Shown here: in pieces, positions 61,371 through 64,000 of the stretch | Numbering within the stretch: position 1 is the stretch's first letter | Layout: the number at the start of each line of letters is the position of its first letter | Assembly (NCBI GenBank): GCA_029243545.1 | Contig: JAQWRV010000011.1 | Coordinates: forward strand, 124,001 to 188,000 | DNA: 64,000 nt | Direction: 5' to 3' | DNA from: Rhodospirillaceae bacterium | Lineage (GTDB): Bacteria > Pseudomonadota > Alphaproteobacteria > Rhodospirillales > Rhodospirillaceae | Notes under the pieces: generated by a model | Told to the model about the DNA's origin: nothing | The model's input: only the letters and a program-made list of their open reading frames with translations | Databases searched by the model: none | Made by a program: the position numbers and the translations under genes

Positions 61371-61849
61371 CAGGCGCCTCCCTGCATGGCTTTAGACCCA
61401 GCAGCAATGGCTTTGACGATGCCGTGATAACCGGTGCAGCGGCACAGGTTGCCTTCCAGCTCTTCTCGGATGGTTTGCTCGTCTAGCGCTTCCCCATTGT
61501 GGCGGTCGACCATGGCCAGTGCCGACATGATCATTCCTGGCGTGCAAAACCCGCATTGAAGACCATGGTTGTCCCGGAACGCCTCCTGCATGGGATGAAG
61601 CGTGCCGTCTGGTTCGGCGACACCTTCAATGGTTGCAACATTCTGTCCGTCTGCCTGAACCGCCAGCATGGTGCAGGCCTTAACCGAGCGGCCGTTCATA
61701 TGAATGGTGCAGGCGCCGCACTGGCTGGTATCACAGCCCACATGGGTGCCTGTCAGGCCGAGTTGGTAGCGGATAAATTCGACAAGTAGCGTGCGGGGTT
61801 CAACTTCACCCGTTTCTTGCTTGCCATTGATGGTGACCGAAATCTGCAT
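61370..61849 (-). CDS. Molybdenum hydroxylase 2Fe-2S subunit (CoxS-like)
   Basis: 159 aa from ATG 61849; a frame extending to 61930 overlaps coxG and lacks homology. Plant-type 2Fe-2S domain with [20 protein letters not shown] (Cys in CxxxxCxxC and a fourth in VKAC) and a C-terminal 2Fe-2S helical domain with QCGFCTPGM and [10 protein letters not shown]. It relays electrons from Mo to FAD. 37 bp after the CoxG-like gene. Confidence 0.93.
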   Translation of the reverse strand: MQISVTINGKQETGEVEPRTLLVEFIRYQLGLTGTHVGCDTSQCGACTIHMNGRSVKACTMLAVQADGQNVATIEGVAEPDGTLHPMQEAFRDNHGLQCGFCTPGMIMSALAMVDRHNGEALDEQTIREELEGNLCRCTGYHGIVKAIAAGSKAMQGGA

Positions 61850-61886
61850 GGAATGTACGCCCGCTGCTTCTACTGTTTTTCGTGTT

Positions 61887-62564
61887 TCAACCGAGAATAA
61901 GCCATATAAGGCCCAACGCGAAGAGACCACTCACTAAAAACGCCCAAACACCGAACGAAACCGGCGTAAAAGTGTTCAACGCATCTGGTTCTCGATTCTC
62001 AGAGATGGATTTTACCACCGTGGGGTCAGGGGGTTCCATAGGATCCACGGGGCGTGATGCCACTGTTGATGGTTCTGGCGATGTTTTAGGGAGCGGCACC
62101 TCCTCACCTTCTGCCATGGGAGCGGTCTCAAAGGCTTCGGCGCTGAGCTTTGAGAAAAACTGATCCGCCATTTTTTTGGCCGTGGAATCAATCAGACGGC
62201 TGCCGATCTGGGCCAGTTTTCCGCCGACATTGGCCGTTACTTCATAGGTAAGAGTTGTGCCCGAACCAGCCTGTTCCAAGTGGACCTTGGCGCCGCCTTT
62301 GGCAAAGCCGGCGGCACCGCCTTTGCCCTCACCAGAGATGGTATAGCCATTGGGTGGATCGAGGTCGGACAATGTCACGGTACCTGTGAATTTGGCTTTT
62401 ACCGGCCCCACTTTGGCAAACACCGTCGCCTCAAGCTCGGTCTCGGAATGTTTAGTGATCGACTCGCACCCTGGGATGCAGGCCTTAAGCACGTCTATAT
62501 CGTTCAAAGCCGCCCAAACGGTTTCCTGTGACGCTGGGATCTCATAAGACCCAATCATATCCAT
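61887..62564 (-). CDS. CoxG-like SRPBCC protein with a C-terminal membrane anchor
   Basis: 225 aa. START-like domain (about 1-145): [20 protein letters not shown], then CIPGCESI, typical of CO dehydrogenase subunit G. A Pro/Glu-rich linker (about 155-195) leads to a C-terminal membrane helix ([20 protein letters not shown]). CoxG anchors or matures the enzyme at the membrane. AGGAG before the ATG. Heads the coxG-S-M operon. Confidence 0.9.
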   Translation of the reverse strand: MDMIGSYEIPASQETVWAALNDIDVLKACIPGCESITKHSETELEATVFAKVGPVKAKFTGTVTLSDLDPPNGYTISGEGKGGAAGFAKGGAKVHLEQAGSGTTLTYEVTANVGGKLAQIGSRLIDSTAKKMADQFFSKLSAEAFETAPMAEGEEVPLPKTSPEPSTVASRPVDPMEPPDPTVVKSISENREPDALNTFTPVSFGVWAFLVSGLFALGLIWLILG

Positions 62565-62581
62565 ACTTAGCGTCTCCTACC

Positions 62582-62686
62582 CTATTCTTTAGTCTCGGGT
62601 TTGCCCGGCTTAGCGGCAAATTGCAACCACTCCTCCAAAAACCTGTCGTCCGACGTAATGATTCGCAATGGATATGACGTGGGCTT
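62582..62686 (-). pseudogene. Possible C-terminal gene fragment just upstream of the CoxG-like gene
   Basis: 34 open codons, reading SYPLRIITSDDRFLEEWLQF then AAKPGKPETKE and TAG, ending 17 bp before the coxG start. It has protein-like composition and lies where an operon neighbour would end, but a TGA stands just upstream and I recognise no family. Confidence 0.3.
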
Positions 62687-62766
62687 TCACACGGCCTCTT
62701 GATATGGCTAGCCTGTGCCGGGGTCATCAAGACACCGAATACCGGTCCGGTCTCGTAAGACACTAC

Positions 62767-63090
62767 ATGATCAAGGTTATGCTCTTCGACGATGACGCCG
62801 CCGTGTGCCTAACGGTGAGAATGGTGCTGGAGCACGCTGGATCCGATGTCATCGGCGAGGGAAAACGGTCTGGAAGGGGTCAAGAAGCTCAAGTCCCCAA
62901 ACCAGACTTAGCCTTACTCGATATCGACATGCCGAAGATGAGCGGAATGGACGCCCTCATGGAAATAATTAAACACGATGACTAAGCCTGCGTCATCGTG
63001 TTGACCTGTGTCGCCATGTCGAGTGTTGTTGGTGACTGTCTGCTATTCGGTGCGAAGGACTAAGTCAAAAAAAGACACGCCGACAGATGA
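62767..63090 (+). pseudogene. Decayed response-regulator receiver (CheY-like) gene
   Basis: Begins MIKVMLFDDDAAVCLTVRMV (acidic triad start), with phosphoacceptor Asp in LALLDIDMPKMSGMDAL. Between, the frame reads KRSGRGQEAQVP where a shift of one base gives the expected ENGLEGVKKLKSP, so two compensating indels are present. After IIKHDD a TAA ends the frame (62985), but one base on the frame resumes as ACVIVLTCVAMSSV and GDCLLFGAKD, followed by TAA where Tyr or similar is expected, then VKK (the conserved Lys). At least three lesions; not a functional regulator. Confidence 0.75.
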
Positions 63091-63151
63091 ACTTGTCACA
63101 AAAATGAAATCCGCGCATACAGAACGCTACGGAGACTAGTGTAGCTCTCCT

Positions 63152-64000
63152 TCAGTGGTGATGCGCAACACCTGCGCTAATGGGTAAGCGAATATCGTCA
63201 ACCAGAGCTTGGACTGAATCCGGCGGTGCGGCGGTATAGCTGGCAACTAGCGCCGCAACAGCGAAATTGAGAAGCGCTCCGATAAAGCCGATACCCTCGG
63301 GTGAAATACCCAGCAGCCAGTATTCGGCCGTGTTTAGGTTCGGGCTCACGAATTTGAAATAGACGATGTAACTGAACGTCAAGGCCAGGCCCGTGAGCAT
63401 CCCCGCGATTGCACCTTCCTTGTTCATTCGTTTTGAGAACACACCCATCAGGATGGCCGGAAACAGGGAGGCAGCAGCTAAACCGAAGGCGAAGGCGACT
63501 ACCTGGGCGACGAACGCTGGGGGGTAGATACCAAACAATCCGGCTAGCCCAAGCGATACGGCAATGGCAATGCGCGCGTAGAGTAGTTCCTGTTTCTCGC
63601 TAAGGTTCGGTGAGAATGTTTTCTTGAGAAGGTCGTGAGAAACAGCTGCAGAAATAACCAGCAATAATCCGGCCGCTGTCGAAAGAGCTGCAGCAAGACC
63701 ACCGGCGGCAACCAAGGCAATGACCCAGTTCGGCAAACCGGCGATTTCCGGATTGGCTAACACGATGATATCGCGGTCGACATAGACTTCGTTGGCATTG
63801 CTGGTTACGCCGTTGGACAATAGCCGCTCGCCGGTATCGCTGCGTGTTCCGGTGAACGCCGGCGTTCCGGCAAAAGCGGCGCCAGCGCGATATTGCAGGC
63901 GGCCGTCTTCGTTCTTGTCGCGCCATGCTGTTAGGCCGATGTCCTCCCAATTGCGGAACCATGCCGGCGTTTCGGCATAAGTTTGCTCGTTGATGGATTC
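63152..64000 (-). CDS. Sodium/solute symporter (acetate-permease-like), C-terminal part, runs off the window
   Basis: 282 codons to the window edge; the first in-frame M-like codon (63820) is internal. SSS-family helices LPNWVIALVAAGGLAAALST, then TAAGLLLVISAAVSHDLLKK, and FGLAAASLFPAILMGVFSKR match the ActP/VC_2705 branch that takes up short carboxylates with Na+. The hydrophilic stretch before (YAETPAWFRNWEDIGLTAWR) is a periplasmic loop seen in that branch. C-terminus ends in HHH. Confidence 0.88.
   Translation of the reverse strand, partial: ESINEQTYAETPAWFRNWEDIGLTAWRDKNEDGRLQYRAGAAFAGTPAFTGTRSDTGERLLSNGVTSNANEVYVDRDIIVLANPEIAGLPNWVIALVAAGGLAAALSTAAGLLLVISAAVSHDLLKKTFSPNLSEKQELLYARIAIAVSLGLAGLFGIYPPAFVAQVVAFAFGLAAASLFPAILMGVFSKRMNKEGAIAGMLTGLALTFSYIVYFKFVSPNLNTAEYWLLGISPEGIGFIGALLNFAVAALVASYTAAPPDSVQALVDDIRLPISAGVAHHH

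Overview
The window reads as a chromosomal segment of an alphaproteobacterium of moderate GC content. This rests on gene content: an alphaproteobacterial-type Hsp20, an HAE1-type RND pump, a NicO/DUF1007 metal pair, CoxS/CoxM/CoxG-like genes and many Tat-exported enzymes. I cannot place it further without a search; a free-living, catabolically versatile lineage such as a marine Rhodospirillales relative is a guess.

Layout. 1-8.6 kb (minus): end of a SnoaL-like gene, a family-5 solute-binding protein (SBP), a patatin-like lipase and an RND efflux pair. 8.8-10.7 kb: a NicO-type Ni/Co exporter facing a DUF1007 protein that overlaps it antisense. 10.8-22.7 kb: methyltransferase A, proline iminopeptidase, MscS channel, MFS exporter, a lone ABC ATPase followed by a membrane-anchored ferrochelatase-like protein, two giant tandem alpha/beta-hydrolase paralogs without a serine nucleophile, and hsp20 with a heat-shock-type leader. 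22.9-25.2 kb: a small AT-richer patch with an McrA-like HNH endonuclease, tRNA-Arg(CCU), a hydrolase remnant and a Sel1 protein, plausibly acquired DNA.

25.5-59.6 kb is a dense accessory metabolic island: methyltransferases B and C, three beta-lactamase-fold hydrolases, a Tat amidase, a GST, an Old-Yellow-Enzyme/FAD oxidoreductase, three MFS transporters, two SUMF1-like proteins, an MDR oxidoreductase, three bicupins, an IclR regulator, two Tat flavin amine oxidases, three more SBPs, gamma-glutamyltransferase, a metallo-beta-lactamase-fold hydrolase and a Tat alpha/beta-hydrolase-like protein. Many products carry Tat or Sec signals, so much of the chemistry would be periplasmic. Short operons, repeated family members and gene remnants (an MFS C-terminus, a CoxL C-terminus) indicate repeated duplication and deletion. 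The substrate cannot be named from sequence; amide- or amine-bearing and carbonyl/enoate compounds fit the enzymes.

60.4-64 kb: DUF1499 protein, CoxM-, CoxS- and CoxG-like genes with no molybdenum subunit beside them, a decayed response-regulator receiver gene, and the C-terminal part of a sodium/solute symporter running off the window.

The best candidates for new biology are the nucleophile-less tandem alpha/beta hydrolases, the three-member two-domain methyltransferase family (one with a Tat signal, one with a broken motif I), the ABC-linked ferrochelatase-like protein, and the periplasm-biased island as a whole. No CRISPR array, insertion sequence, phage gene or rRNA was seen.
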